Shown: one piece after another, positions 8,747 to 18,225 of the stretch
Layout of the letters: the number at the start of each line of letters is the position of its first letter
Numbering within the stretch: position 1 is the first letter of the stretch
Origin: Lachnospiraceae bacterium UBA1718
GTDB lineage: Bacteria > Bacillota > Clostridia > Lachnospirales > Lachnospiraceae
Length of the DNA: 55,693 nt
Assembly (NCBI GenBank): GCA_002317245.1
Contig: DCIU01000150.1
Span: 246 to 55,938, forward strand
Reading direction: 5' to 3'
The notes under the pieces: model-generated
The model's input: the letters and a program-made list of their open reading frames with translations, nothing else
The model's database searches: none
What the model was told of the DNA's origin: nothing
Position numbers and translations under genes: made by a program

Positions 8747-10024
8747 ATGAAAGTTGCATTGCTTAACGATTCGTTCCCACCCATTATTGACGGTGTGGCA
8801 AACGTAGTACTTAATTATGCAGGTGTACTGACAGACGATAAGCTTGCTGATGTTTGCGTATGTACACCGGAGTACCCGGGCACAGATTATTCGGTATATC
8901 CATATAAGGTGGTGCCATATAAGAGCTTCGATACAACCAAGGTGGCCCTTGGCTATAGGACGGGTAATCCCTTTGATATTCGAGAATTACGCGATATGTC
9001 GGCCTTTGATGCGGACATCATTCACACACATTGTCCTGTTGCCTCTACCTTCATTGCCAGAATGCTAAGAGCTGCGACGGACGCACCGGTTGTCTTCACT
9101 TACCATACCAAGTTCGACGAGGATATTGCCAGAGCCGTCAAGACGGAACTGATGCAGAAGGAACTAACTAAGGCCTTAGTTAAGAATATTGAGGCCTGCG
9201 ACGAGGTCTGGGTAGTAAGTGAAGGAGCAGGGGAAAACATGCGGTCACTGGGTTACCAGGGCGACTACAGGGTAATGAATAATGGGGTTGACTTTCCTAA
9301 GGGCAGAGTAGATGCTGCTGGTGTTAAGGTGACCACAGAGGCATATGATCTTCCAGAGGGCATACCAGTATTCCTCTTCGTAGGAAGAATAATTGAGTAC
9401 AAGGGTATCCCGGTAATACTGGATGCAATGTCTATTCTTAAGGAAAGAGGTTACGACTTCAGGATGGTATTCGTTGGCGGTGGCGGAGACTATGACAGAT
9501 TTAATAAGCTGGCTGAAGAGAAGGGACTGCTTAATACAGATGGTGAGGACAAGGTTATCTTCACTGGCCCAATCTACGACAGAGATATTCTCAGAGCATG
9601 GAATACAAGAGCCGATCTCTTCCTGTTCCCGTCAACCTTCGACACTAACGGAATTGTTGTAAGAGAGGCAGCAGCCTGCGGACTTGCCAGTGTTCTAATA
9701 AAGGGAAGCTGTGCAGCAGAAGGCGTTACAGATGACAGGAACGGATTCTTAATTGATAAGAATGCAGAAGACTTATCCAGCCTTCTAATGAGAGTATCTA
9801 CTGACCTTGATCATGTGGCAGACGTAGGTCAGCATGCAATGGATGAACTCTATATCTCATGGGCTGACAGCGTTCATATTGCCTTTGAGAGATATGGCGA
9901 ACTTATTGATATGAAGAAGAGTGGGGAACTTACACTTAAGACACCTGTATTCGCGGAATACTTCGCTGAGATGTCTGATGAAATAGCTACGGCTTTTTCA
10001 AAAAATAAGCTAAGGGGAGATTAG
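8747..10024 (+). CDS. GT4-family glycosyltransferase
   Basis: A 425-residue retaining glycosyltransferase of GT-B fold. The N-terminal Rossmann half begins KVALLNDSFPPIIDGVANVV, with the glycine-containing loop usual for GT4. The C-terminal half carries FVGRIIEYKGIPVILDAM and the E-x7-E region FDTNGIVVREAAACG that binds the nucleotide sugar. Close relatives act as 1,2-diacylglycerol glucosyltransferases or polysaccharide glucosyltransferases; acceptor and donor cannot be read here. GGAAGGAG precedes the ATG. The following GH13 gene starts 7 bases downstream, so the two form a pair. Confidence 0.9.
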   Translation: MKVALLNDSFPPIIDGVANVVLNYAGVLTDDKLADVCVCTPEYPGTDYSVYPYKVVPYKSFDTTKVALGYRTGNPFDIRELRDMSAFDADIIHTHCPVASTFIARMLRAATDAPVVFTYHTKFDEDIARAVKTELMQKELTKALVKNIEACDEVWVVSEGAGENMRSLGYQGDYRVMNNGVDFPKGRVDAAGVKVTTEAYDLPEGIPVFLFVGRIIEYKGIPVILDAMSILKERGYDFRMVFVGGGGDYDRFNKLAEEKGLLNTDGEDKVIFTGPIYDRDILRAWNTRADLFLFPSTFDTNGIVVREAAACGLASVLIKGSCAAEGVTDDRNGFLIDKNAEDLSSLLMRVSTDLDHVADVGQHAMDELYISWADSVHIAFERYGELIDMKKSGELTLKTPVFAEYFAEMSDEIATAFSKNKLRGD

Positions 10025-10031
10025 TAAGTAT

Positions 10032-11678
10032 ATGGCTTGTGAATGGTATAAGGGGATGTCATTCTACCAGATATGGATCAGAAGCTTCAAGGACGGCAAC
10101 GATGACGGAATTGGCGATCTGTACGGTGTATATGACAAGCTTGACTATATTAAATCTTTAGGAGTTGATGGAATCTGGTTCTCACCAATCTATCCGTCAC
10201 CTAATGCAGACTTTGGATATGATATATCTGATTATAAGAATATTCACCCTGAATATGGTGACCTGGACCAGTTTAAGAAGGTGCTGGACAAAGCCCACGC
10301 TATTGGACTTAAGGTGATAATGGACCTTGTTATCAACCATACATCGGATGAACATCCATGGTTCATTGAGAGTAAGAAGAGCAAGGATAATCCCTATAGT
10401 GATTATTATATCTGGAGGGATGGCAAGAAGGGCAAGCTTCCTAATAACTGGGATTCCATGTTCGAAGGCAAGGCCTGGGAATATATGCCAGAGAGAGACC
10501 AGTATTATCTGCATCTCTTTGCCAAGAAGCAGCCGGACCTCAATATGGATAATCCTAAGGTCAGGGATGAGGTTAAGAGCATTATGCGCTTCTGGCTTGA
10601 TATGGGAGTGGATGGCTTCAGAGAGGATGTCATTACATTCATTTCCAAGGCAGATGGTCTTCCTAACGGCCTTCCATTCATACCTGTAGCCAATGGTATG
10701 CCATATTATAAGGATGGTCCTCGTATTCATGAATACTTAGGGGAATTTAGAGAAGTATGTAATGAATATGACTGTTTCCTGTTAGGAGAGGGACCAATGA
10801 CCACCACAAGGTCAGCACTCAGATACATGGAGGGAGAGAACAGGACGCTTGATATTATGTTCAACTTCGATCATATGATGGCAGACTGCTTCCTCACTGA
10901 ATATATCCACAGACCATTTAACTTAGTTAAGCTTAAGAAGGCTTACAGTAAGTGGCAGAAGGAACTTAACGGAAGAGCGTGGAATACACTTTATATTGAG
11001 AATCATGATCATCCTAGGGTAATCAGCAGGTATGGTAATGAGAAGTTCCACAGAGAGAGTGGAACCATGCTTGCTGCCAGCTTCATATTCCAGCAGGGAA
11101 CACCATTTATCTATCAGGGGCAGGAGATTGGTATGACCAATATAAGGCTTGACTCCATAGATAAGTATGTGGACGTATCTTCCAAGACTAATTACCACAG
11201 GTTCCATACCAGGGAAGCAATTGAGAAGAGATTAGAGCGTATATATCATTCCAGCCGTGACTCTGCCAGAACTCCAGTCCAGTGGGACGATTCTTGGCAT
11301 GCAGGCTTCTCTGCAGTGGAGCCATGGTTCTATGTTAATGACAACTATCCCGAGATCAATGTTAAGGTAGAAGAGGATGATCCGCTCAGTATCCTCAATT
11401 TTTACAGGAAATGCCTTGAATACAGGAAGAATAGTGATGTTATTCTGTGGGGAAATTATAGGGAATTCTTCAGGAAGGATCCCCTGCTGTATGAGTATGA
11501 GAGGAGCTATAAGGGGAAAAAAGTGCTTGTGATATGCTCCTTCTCAGAGCACAGAATGCCACTGCTAATCCCTAAGGAATATAAGGACCTCCATGGTAAA
11601 TTAGTCCTTTGCAACTATGCTAGTCACGATAAGAAGGTGCTTAAGCCATATGAGACAAGGGTATATGAGCTAAAGTAA
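10032..11678 (+). CDS. GH13 alpha-glucosidase (oligo-1,6-glucosidase-like)
   Basis: A 548-residue cytoplasmic glycoside hydrolase of family 13, close to the usual length of oligo-1,6-glucosidase or sucrose/trehalose-6-phosphate hydrolases. The catalytic triad is visible: nucleophile D199 in DGFREDV, acid/base E253 in LLGEGP and D326 in ENHDHPR, with region I as DLVINHTS. There is no signal peptide. The ribosome binding site (AAGGGGAG) lies inside the end of the GT4 gene. It probably hydrolyses alpha-1,6- or alpha-1,4-linked glucose units taken up by the cell; exact linkage specificity is not determined by what I see. Confidence 0.93.
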   Translation: MACEWYKGMSFYQIWIRSFKDGNDDGIGDLYGVYDKLDYIKSLGVDGIWFSPIYPSPNADFGYDISDYKNIHPEYGDLDQFKKVLDKAHAIGLKVIMDLVINHTSDEHPWFIESKKSKDNPYSDYYIWRDGKKGKLPNNWDSMFEGKAWEYMPERDQYYLHLFAKKQPDLNMDNPKVRDEVKSIMRFWLDMGVDGFREDVITFISKADGLPNGLPFIPVANGMPYYKDGPRIHEYLGEFREVCNEYDCFLLGEGPMTTTRSALRYMEGENRTLDIMFNFDHMMADCFLTEYIHRPFNLVKLKKAYSKWQKELNGRAWNTLYIENHDHPRVISRYGNEKFHRESGTMLAASFIFQQGTPFIYQGQEIGMTNIRLDSIDKYVDVSSKTNYHRFHTREAIEKRLERIYHSSRDSARTPVQWDDSWHAGFSAVEPWFYVNDNYPEINVKVEEDDPLSILNFYRKCLEYRKNSDVILWGNYREFFRKDPLLYEYERSYKGKKVLVICSFSEHRMPLLIPKEYKDLHGKLVLCNYASHDKKVLKPYETRVYELK

Positions 11679-11781
11679 CAAAAATTGCATAAAAATATCA
11701 AAAAAAGTTACTAAATTTTGTCTACAAATGATATAATATTTGTACAATTCAAATAACTACAAGTATTGTGAGGGACCACAT

Positions 11782-12618
11782 ATGACAATTGATTACGAAC
11801 AGATTAATCCAGCATTAGCTAAATTTTTAGAGCAGTTACCAGCTTTCTATCAGTTATTAGACGATACATCCTATGTATTAATCCTTGATACTGAGGGAAC
11901 AGTTGTAGGTTACCAGATTCCAGCAGGTTCAGAACCACTTCAGAATATCGGAGATCACTTCGAAGATCCAAGCGGTGGCTTCGATGAAGTCCTTAGAACA
12001 GGCGTTAGAAAGTATAATTATCTTCCTAAGGAAGTTATGGGTACAGCTTTCGAAGGTTATCTTGCTCCAATTATGGATGGCAGTGAGGTCGCTGGTGTTG
12101 CTGTATATTCACATTCAGCAGCTGAGAAGGATGCTATTAGCTCTATCGCTAAGGAATTCAAGGGCGCTGTAGAAGAGATTGGGACTTCTGTTGACGATAT
12201 GATTGGTGGTATTGCCAAGGTTAATGATATTCTTGGACAGATTACTACTCAGACAGAGAGCATTGGTGAAGATGTTAAGACAGCTGGTACAATTGTTAAG
12301 AACATCAGTGGTAACGCAGCTCATTCTAATATTCTTGCTCTTAACGCTACAATCGAGGCAGCTCGTAGTGGTGAGGCTGGCCGTGGATTCTCAGTCGTTG
12401 CTTCTGAGATGAGTAAGCTTGCTAATGATTCAGGTGCTTCAGCTAAGAAGATTTCTGAGACACTTAAGCTTATCGAGGCTGATATTAAGGTTATTACAGA
12501 TGGTGTTAACACATCTGATACTGTAGCAAGCGAGAATCTTGATATGACTGATACAATCAGAGAGAAGCTTGCTAAGTGCTTAGAGCTTGCTGAGAGCCTT
12601 GAGAGCTCAATCAAGTAA
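11782..12618 (+). CDS. Short soluble methyl-accepting chemotaxis-type signalling protein
   Basis: A 278-residue protein without membrane segments. Residues 1 to about 115 look like a small PAS/Cache-like sensor (YVLILDTEGTVVGY), and residues about 120-278 form a short chemoreceptor signalling domain with the hairpin tip SNILALNATIEAARSGEAGRGFSVVASEM. That tip contacts CheA and CheW in chemoreceptors. I chose the ATG at 11782 because GAGGGA lies upstream; the longer reading from 11740 has no site. Methylation helices are short. It precedes a hybrid kinase and response regulator but is separated from them by a terminator. Confidence 0.85.
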   Translation: MTIDYEQINPALAKFLEQLPAFYQLLDDTSYVLILDTEGTVVGYQIPAGSEPLQNIGDHFEDPSGGFDEVLRTGVRKYNYLPKEVMGTAFEGYLAPIMDGSEVAGVAVYSHSAAEKDAISSIAKEFKGAVEEIGTSVDDMIGGIAKVNDILGQITTQTESIGEDVKTAGTIVKNISGNAAHSNILALNATIEAARSGEAGRGFSVVASEMSKLANDSGASAKKISETLKLIEADIKVITDGVNTSDTVASENLDMTDTIREKLAKCLELAESLESSIK

Positions 12619-12642
12619 TTATAGAGCAGACTACGTATAGGC

Positions 12643-12670
12643 AAGGCGTACCTTTGGGTACGCCTTTTTT
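12643..12670 (+). terminator. Terminator after the chemotaxis-type gene
   Basis: Perfect stem AGGCGTACC / GGTACGCCT (12644-12652 with 12657-12665), tetraloop TTTG and T6. It lies between the signalling gene and the hybrid kinase, so the kinase is probably transcribed by read-through or its own weak promoter. Confidence 0.92.
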
Positions 12671-12689
12671 ACTAGATAAGGGAAAAATA

Positions 12690-15248
12690 ATGTCAATTGA
12701 TATATATTACATTCAGATTAATCTAACCTGCATACTGATATTAGGGCTGATACTCTTCAGTATACCAAGGTATAACTACCATACTTTGCGTTCAGTATTG
12801 TTCAATTTGATGCTTGTGACCACTGTTGTCTACTGCTTATCAGACCTCTTTGCGGGCGTATTCAGGGGAGCAACCTTCACAGGAGCAAGGGAGATTATAT
12901 GGATATCCAATATTCTCTACTCTGTGTCTATGATTATGTTAGCTTTTGAGTGGGTACTCTTCAGTACTGCCGTACTTAAGGGAAAGGTGGGTACCTGGAT
13001 ATCCTGGACGACTGGAGGATTCGGCCTTGCCATACTGCTTGCCAATGTTATTACCCCTGTGACCAAGCTGATATTCTATATCGATGAGAGCAATCTCTAT
13101 CATAGAGGAAGCTACATAGCCCTCAACTGGGCATACGTATATGCCTGCCAGTTATTCCCAATACTGTTAATGAGTTCCTCAGAGGTTGATAAGAGGGAGA
13201 AGAGAGCAATTGCCCTCTATCCTTTGTTCCCTCTTATTGCCAGCGTTATTCAGATTGCCTTCTATGGTGTGTCAACGGGTCAGGTTGGTGCAACCATGTC
13301 CATCATTTTAATCTACGTAGTACTGCAGGGTCGTGAGATTAATGACAATAGACGAGCTCAGGAGAGACTGGAGATTGAATCAGAGCTCGCTAAGAGCGCC
13401 AACGAGGCCAAGAGCAATTTCTTAGCCAGTATGTCTCATGAGATCAGAACACCTATCAATGCTGTCCTTGGAATGGATACAATGATTCTAAGAGAGAGCA
13501 AGGATGACAACATCCGTGAGTATGCTATGAATATCTACACTGCCAGCAATACTCTCTTAGCCCTAATCAATGATATTCTGGATTTCAGTAAGATTGAGTC
13601 GGGCAAGATGGATATAGAGCCGGTTCAATATGACTTCGCAACTCTTCTTGGCGATGTCTTCAACATGATAAGAATCAAGGCTGAGGTCAAGGGTCTTCAG
13701 ACTGTTATAGATGTAGATAGTAGTCTTCCAAGCGGACTTATTGGTGATGACGTAAGGATCCGCCAGATTCTCTTAAATATAATGGGCAATGCTGTTAAGT
13801 ATTCAGACGAGGGCGGCATCAGGCTTACGGTATCTGGCGAGAGGGAAGAGGACAGAGTTAACCTTCACTTTTCCGTTAAGGATACAGGAATTGGCATTAA
13901 GGAAGAGGACATCGGCAGGCTCTTCGATGATTACGAGCGAGTTACTGAGCTGCGTAACAGAAGTGTCGAAGGCACGGGCCTGGGCCTTAGTATCACAGCC
14001 AAGCTCCTTAATCTGATGGGCTCTGAACTTAAGGTGAAGAGCGTGTATGGCGAGGGTTCGGACTTCTACTTCGACCTGGTTCAGCAGATTAGCGACTATT
14101 CAAGACTTGGTGATATGACAGCCCGCATCAGGCAAAAAGCAGAGGAATTCAGCTATCAGTCAGCCTTCACTGCTCCAGAGGCCTATGTGCTGGTTGTAGA
14201 TGACAATAAGATGAACAGGGACGTATTCTGCGGACTTATTAAGGAGACAGGCGTCGTCATTGATCAGGCTGCTTCTGGCCTGGAGGCTCTTGAGCTTATT
14301 GATAAGAATTCTTACGATATTGTCTTCTTGGATCATATGATGCCAGATATGGACGGTATAGAAGTGCTAGAGCATATTAGGGAGAAGAGGCCCAAGGAAG
14401 AGGATGCAAGTGTATATGTTGCACTTACAGCCAATGCCCTTAGTGGCTCTAAGGAATACTATGTCGGTGCTGGCTTCGATGATTATATGTCCAAGCCTAT
14501 CATACCTGAGATGCTGGAGAATATGCTCCGAAGGTATATACCTGAGGATAAGTTAATTAAATCTGATAATCCTGAGTTGAGTATGGCAGAGATTAAGTCT
14601 TCAGAGGACAAGGAAGTTAGGGAAGAGCTTCCAATGGTAGAGGGTATTGACTGGAACTATGCTATGCTTCATTACCGCAGCAGTGAGGCTCTGGAGGATG
14701 CAATTAAGACCTTCTATAACATGATTGCTGTTGAGGCCGAGGAGCTTAGTTACTACTTTAATAAGCTTAAGGATGATAATGATGATGCCAGTGCACTAAG
14801 CAATTACCGTATTAAGGTTCATGCCATGAAGAATGAAGCCAACCTGATTGGTGGCTATTTCTTAGGAGGAAGCGCTGCAAGCCTGGAATATGCCTCCCGT
14901 GATGGCAATATTGGCCAGGTCCTTGATGTCACGCCTTACTTCCTCGATAGCTGGAATAGCTATAGGAGTAAGCTTAAGTTGCTATCATTTTTGACAGATT
15001 CTTCTGATAAGCAGTCTATAGAGGGCCATCAGGATGAGGTCAGAGACTTACTTACAAGGCTTAATGATGCTATGCAGGCCTTCGATGTCCATGGTGCTGA
15101 TGATGTCATGAAGGAGATTGATGAATACCAGTTCCCAGAGAGTCTGGAGGAGGATATGAGCAGACTTAAAGGATATGTAAGTAATCTTGACTCGGATAAT
15201 GCAGAGATTCTTATTAATAAGCTTATGGAAGAAATTGCCAATATATGA
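12690..15248 (+). CDS. Hybrid sensor histidine kinase with receiver and Hpt-like domains
   Basis: An 852-residue membrane kinase. Residues 1 to about 220 are roughly seven helices, including FYIDESNLYHRGSYI, which resembles the sensors of the EAL proteins at 1206 and 3166. HisKA follows with the phospho-His in SMSHEIRTP (about 249), then the ATPase domain (NAVKYSDEGG, DTGIGI, GTGLGLS), a receiver with phospho-Asp in FLDHMMPDMDG (about 548), and a C-terminal Hpt-like helix bundle with His in VHAMKNEA (about 711). I use the ATG at 12690 because AAGGGA precedes it; an earlier ATG lies inside the terminator. A second REC protein follows. Confidence 0.92.
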   Translation: MSIDIYYIQINLTCILILGLILFSIPRYNYHTLRSVLFNLMLVTTVVYCLSDLFAGVFRGATFTGAREIIWISNILYSVSMIMLAFEWVLFSTAVLKGKVGTWISWTTGGFGLAILLANVITPVTKLIFYIDESNLYHRGSYIALNWAYVYACQLFPILLMSSSEVDKREKRAIALYPLFPLIASVIQIAFYGVSTGQVGATMSIILIYVVLQGREINDNRRAQERLEIESELAKSANEAKSNFLASMSHEIRTPINAVLGMDTMILRESKDDNIREYAMNIYTASNTLLALINDILDFSKIESGKMDIEPVQYDFATLLGDVFNMIRIKAEVKGLQTVIDVDSSLPSGLIGDDVRIRQILLNIMGNAVKYSDEGGIRLTVSGEREEDRVNLHFSVKDTGIGIKEEDIGRLFDDYERVTELRNRSVEGTGLGLSITAKLLNLMGSELKVKSVYGEGSDFYFDLVQQISDYSRLGDMTARIRQKAEEFSYQSAFTAPEAYVLVVDDNKMNRDVFCGLIKETGVVIDQAASGLEALELIDKNSYDIVFLDHMMPDMDGIEVLEHIREKRPKEEDASVYVALTANALSGSKEYYVGAGFDDYMSKPIIPEMLENMLRRYIPEDKLIKSDNPELSMAEIKSSEDKEVREELPMVEGIDWNYAMLHYRSSEALEDAIKTFYNMIAVEAEELSYYFNKLKDDNDDASALSNYRIKVHAMKNEANLIGGYFLGGSAASLEYASRDGNIGQVLDVTPYFLDSWNSYRSKLKLLSFLTDSSDKQSIEGHQDEVRDLLTRLNDAMQAFDVHGADDVMKEIDEYQFPESLEEDMSRLKGYVSNLDSDNAEILINKLMEEIANI

Positions 15249-15286
15249 TAGTATTCATATAAGCAATTGTACGCAAGAGGATAGAA

Positions 15287-16036
15287 ATGAAAGACCTTAT
15301 ATTAATCGCTCAGAATAGCAATGGATTCGTAATCAGATCCCTTGAGACATCACTTATAATAAAAGGTGTCAGCTGTCTTGTATTGCCCTTCAGGGATATT
15401 CCTACAGATGAGGACTTCAAGGAGTCTACATTAATCTTCATCCTTGGATCGGACGAGCTGGAACAGAACCTGTATATGCTTCAGACCATTAAGAGCAAAT
15501 GTATTGAGCATGAAAGAAGGGTAGTCTGCTTCGGACTTACCGAGGAGAATGAGTTCCTGAAGAAGCAGCTGGGGGATAGTGTTCTTATTCATGAATTCCT
15601 AAGACCAATGCCACCTCTGGAACTTGCTGACAAGGTTAAAAAGGTATGCGAGCGAGAGAAGAAACGACACACTACTCACAAGGTCTTGGTAGTAGATGAT
15701 TCGGGTATGACCCTTCGTACCATGATGGAATGGCTTGAGGGCGACTATATAGTACAGGTTGCCAATTCTGCCATGAAGGCTACACCAATGATTGAGAAGG
15801 ATACGCCAGATATAATTCTGCTTGATTATGAGATGCCTGAATGCAGTGGTGCGGACTTCTTCATGATACTTAAGAACAATCCGAAGACTAAGGATATTCC
15901 TGTTATCTTCCTTACATCCAAGGATGATATTGCTATAGTTAAGCAGGTACTGGAGCTTAAGCCGGCAGGCTATGTACTTAAGACCACACCTAGGGAGACA
16001 CTTATCGAACGAATCGAAGAGATTCTGTCTAACTAG
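15287..16036 (+). CDS. Response regulator, receiver-only output
   Basis: A 249-residue protein. Residues 1 to about 120 look like a divergent receiver without a clear phospho-Asp. Residues about 128-249 form a canonical receiver: VLVVDDSG, phospho-Asp in LLDYEMPECSG (about 182), T in FLTSKDD and K in VLKTTP. There is no DNA-binding or enzymatic output, so it may act by protein contact or as a phosphate sink. It lies 38 bases after the hybrid kinase, whose Hpt-like domain is the obvious phosphodonor. Confidence 0.9.
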   Translation: MKDLILIAQNSNGFVIRSLETSLIIKGVSCLVLPFRDIPTDEDFKESTLIFILGSDELEQNLYMLQTIKSKCIEHERRVVCFGLTEENEFLKKQLGDSVLIHEFLRPMPPLELADKVKKVCEREKKRHTTHKVLVVDDSGMTLRTMMEWLEGDYIVQVANSAMKATPMIEKDTPDIILLDYEMPECSGADFFMILKNNPKTKDIPVIFLTSKDDIAIVKQVLELKPAGYVLKTTPRETLIERIEEILSN

Positions 16037-16060
16037 ATAATTTAATACTAAGAAATAGCA

Positions 16061-16093
16061 AGAGCCGTGGGATCGTCCACGGCTCTAACTTTT
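16061..16093 (+). terminator. Terminator after the kinase/regulator pair
   Basis: Stem AGAGCCGTGG / CCACGGCTCT (16061-16070 with 16077-16086), followed by AAC and a T-run. It sits between convergent genes; the T-run favours the plus strand. Confidence 0.87.
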
Positions 16094-16128
16094 TTATTCA
16101 TTTTAATTATTATATCAGCTTTGTTGTC

Positions 16129-17304
16129 TTACTTAACTGGCGCTGCCACACGACCGTCAAGGGTTGTGAAGTTAACAACCTTAGCTGCTGCAAACTCATC
16201 AAATACCTTGTTGAACATATCAACATCATCTTCAGCATAATCCTTAATATCATCATTAACTACTGAATTATTCTCTCTATAGAAGCCACCAATCTTAGTT
16301 GGATATCCTTCATCATCGAACTCTGTAACTGAGATATACTTCATCATAATCATGCTGGCATCATCAGTTCCGTTATCACCATAGCAATACTCGTTGATCT
16401 CATGATGTCCGAAGCAGTATACAAGACCTGCATCGTCGATAGAGATTGGATAAGCAGTTCCATTTGTAGCAAGGCAAATATCTGCTGTTACAGTGCCATT
16501 TGCCTTCTTGGTATATGCTACTGAATCAATTGCTGCCATATTCTCGCCATCACAGTTATCGAATACTCCGCTTGCTACAAGAAGAACATCACCGTCATAG
16601 CCCTTAACCTTAACAAGTGCGTAAGCCTCGTCACCTTCAAGGAGTGAGATAATCTCATCATATGATTCGAAGGATGTCTTACCTGTTCTCACTTCTAATT
16701 CATTAGAAGGGTAGTCCATGTCCGTCTCTGCTGGCTGCATAAGATTCATTGCTGCACCGTATACATCGAAGCCATCAAGGTCATTTGCCTCTGCTGAGAG
16801 AGAGTACATAACTCCAGCCCACTGGTTGTACCAGAGAACAACCTGAATATCACCCTCATCTGTTCTTGCGGCCATCTCCTTGCTAGCATAATCCCAGAGA
16901 GTTCCTTCTGACTCATCATTCCATTCATAATAGAGACCGGAGATATCTGTGAACTCGTCAAGCTTCTGAGCTCTGAGAGTCATCTTAGTGGATCCTTCCT
17001 CTGTTGTATATCTGATCTCACCAAGCTCGTTGTTGATAAGAAGATATGTCAGATCTTCAGCATTATCAGGAAGGAATACTTCCATGCCTGCTACTTCCAC
17101 AAGCTTCTCATAATCCACTTCTTCAATTGGATTTCCCATGCCAACAATTTCTTCTTCTGCGGCGGCTTCCTCACTTGCTGCTTCTTCTGTTACCACTTCT
17201 GCGGCTGGAGCGGCTTCTTCTGTCTTGCCGCAGGCAATCATTGTTGCTGCCATGGCTGTTGCCATAAGTATTGTCATTATCTTAACTAAATTCTTCTTCA
17301 TCAT
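16129..17304 (-). CDS. Predicted lipoprotein, unknown function
   Basis: About 391 residues. The N terminus is a basic, hydrophobic signal peptide ending in MIAC (lipid Cys about 25), followed by an Ala/Glu-rich low-complexity linker (roughly residues 28-55) and an acidic soluble domain. I do not recognise the family. I placed the start at the ATG 9 bases after GTGAGG; the reading frame extends back to a GTG at 17319, which forms part of that ribosome binding site. It is alone, convergent with the response regulator and shares its terminator region. A surface-exposed or solute-binding role is possible but not shown. Confidence 0.8.
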   Translation of the reverse strand: MMKKNLVKIMTILMATAMAATMIACGKTEEAAPAAEVVTEEAASEEAAAEEEIVGMGNPIEEVDYEKLVEVAGMEVFLPDNAEDLTYLLINNELGEIRYTTEEGSTKMTLRAQKLDEFTDISGLYYEWNDESEGTLWDYASKEMAARTDEGDIQVVLWYNQWAGVMYSLSAEANDLDGFDVYGAAMNLMQPAETDMDYPSNELEVRTGKTSFESYDEIISLLEGDEAYALVKVKGYDGDVLLVASGVFDNCDGENMAAIDSVAYTKKANGTVTADICLATNGTAYPISIDDAGLVYCFGHHEINEYCYGDNGTDDASMIMMKYISVTEFDDEGYPTKIGGFYRENNSVVNDDIKDYAEDDVDMFNKVFDEFAAAKVVNFTTLDGRVAAPVK

Positions 17305-17406
17305 AATCATCATCCTCACTTTTCTGTGTAGCCGACTGCATTTCCTGCTGTCTGATATGTAATACGAATCTCCTCAGTAAAAAGGACACTATTTAGGAAA
17401 AATTAA

Positions 17407-17476
17407 TACTGAACATTAATACTGGACTTAATACTGGACTTAATACTGGGCTTAATACTGGACTTAATACTGGACT
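17407..17476. repeat. Tandem 12-bp repeats at the 3' end of truA
   Basis: About six consecutive near-identical copies of TTAATACTGGAC, with variants TGAAC and TGGGC in two units. On the minus strand each unit reads GTCCAGTATTAA and duplicates the last codons and stop of truA (Val-Gln-Tyr-stop). The array begins in the coding end of truA and runs about 55 bases past its stop. Confidence 0.9.
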
Positions 17477-18225
17477 TCCATAAGGCACAGTCCCTGTGGT
17501 GGAGCAGTATAACCAGCAGTCGCGCGGTCAAGAGCTGCCAGCGTATCAGCTATGCTCTCGGGTGTACGCCTGTTAGTACCAACTTCAATCAGTGTGCCTG
17601 TGATAATCCGCACCATATTCTGGAGAAAACCGTCGCCAGTATAGTCAATCGCAATCTCTTTTACCCCATGGGAATCATACACGGAGTCAATGGTGATATC
17701 CGTAATTGTTCTCACTGTCGACTTCTTCATATGCTTATTGCCGCAGAAGGATCTGAAGTCATGCTCGCCTATAAGCAGCTTGGCCGCCTTCCGCATAGAA
17801 TCGATGTCCAGTGGCGCATCCAGGTATGTGTACACGTACCTCTTGGAAAAAGGATCTGCAATTGGGCTCACCTGCAAACGGTAGCGGTATGTCTTGCTCT
17901 TAGCTGAGAGTCTGGCATGGAAGCGATCATCCACCTCCTCGATATCCGTCACGGCAATATCTTCGGGAAGATATCTGTTGATATAGAGAAGAATGTCCTC
18001 CGGTGTCTGTCCTTCAGGTGGATCCATATGGAAGTTAGCCACCTGGCCATAGGCGTGTACGCCAGCGTCTGTCCTGCCCGAACCATTGACATCAATATGC
18101 TCTCCAGACAGCCTGCTTAATATGTGCTCTAATTTGCCCTGAATCGTGTTATCCGTATTATTCTGAACCTGCCAGCCATTGTAGGCAGTCCCATCATACT
18201 GGATAGTAATCTTGTAGTTCTTCAT
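17464..18225 (-). CDS. truA: tRNA pseudouridine(38-40) synthase
   Basis: A 253-residue cytoplasmic enzyme that isomerises uridines 38-40 in the anticodon stem of tRNAs. It begins KITIQYDGTAYNGWQVQ, and the catalytic Asp lies in GSGRTDAGVHA (about 50-60), both diagnostic for TruA; length is normal. The C terminus LCLMEVQY ends in the family's usual way but lies inside a tandem repeat array that continues past the stop. The start matches other TruA proteins. It stands alone on the minus strand, with a repeat-rich gap upstream. Confidence 0.96.
   Translation of the reverse strand: MKNYKITIQYDGTAYNGWQVQNNTDNTIQGKLEHILSRLSGEHIDVNGSGRTDAGVHAYGQVANFHMDPPEGQTPEDILLYINRYLPEDIAVTDIEEVDDRFHARLSAKSKTYRYRLQVSPIADPFSKRYVYTYLDAPLDIDSMRKAAKLLIGEHDFRSFCGNKHMKKSTVRTITDITIDSVYDSHGVKEIAIDYTGDGFLQNMVRIITGTLIEVGTNRRTPESIADTLAALDRATAGYTAPPQGLCLMEVQY

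Noticed and set aside
12654..12689. Longer start for the hybrid kinase
   Set aside because: The earlier ATG lies within a strong terminator hairpin and lacks a ribosome binding site.
17407..17476. CRISPR array
   Set aside because: The repeats are 12 bp, directly abutting with no spacers, and derive from the end of truA. No cas gene is present.
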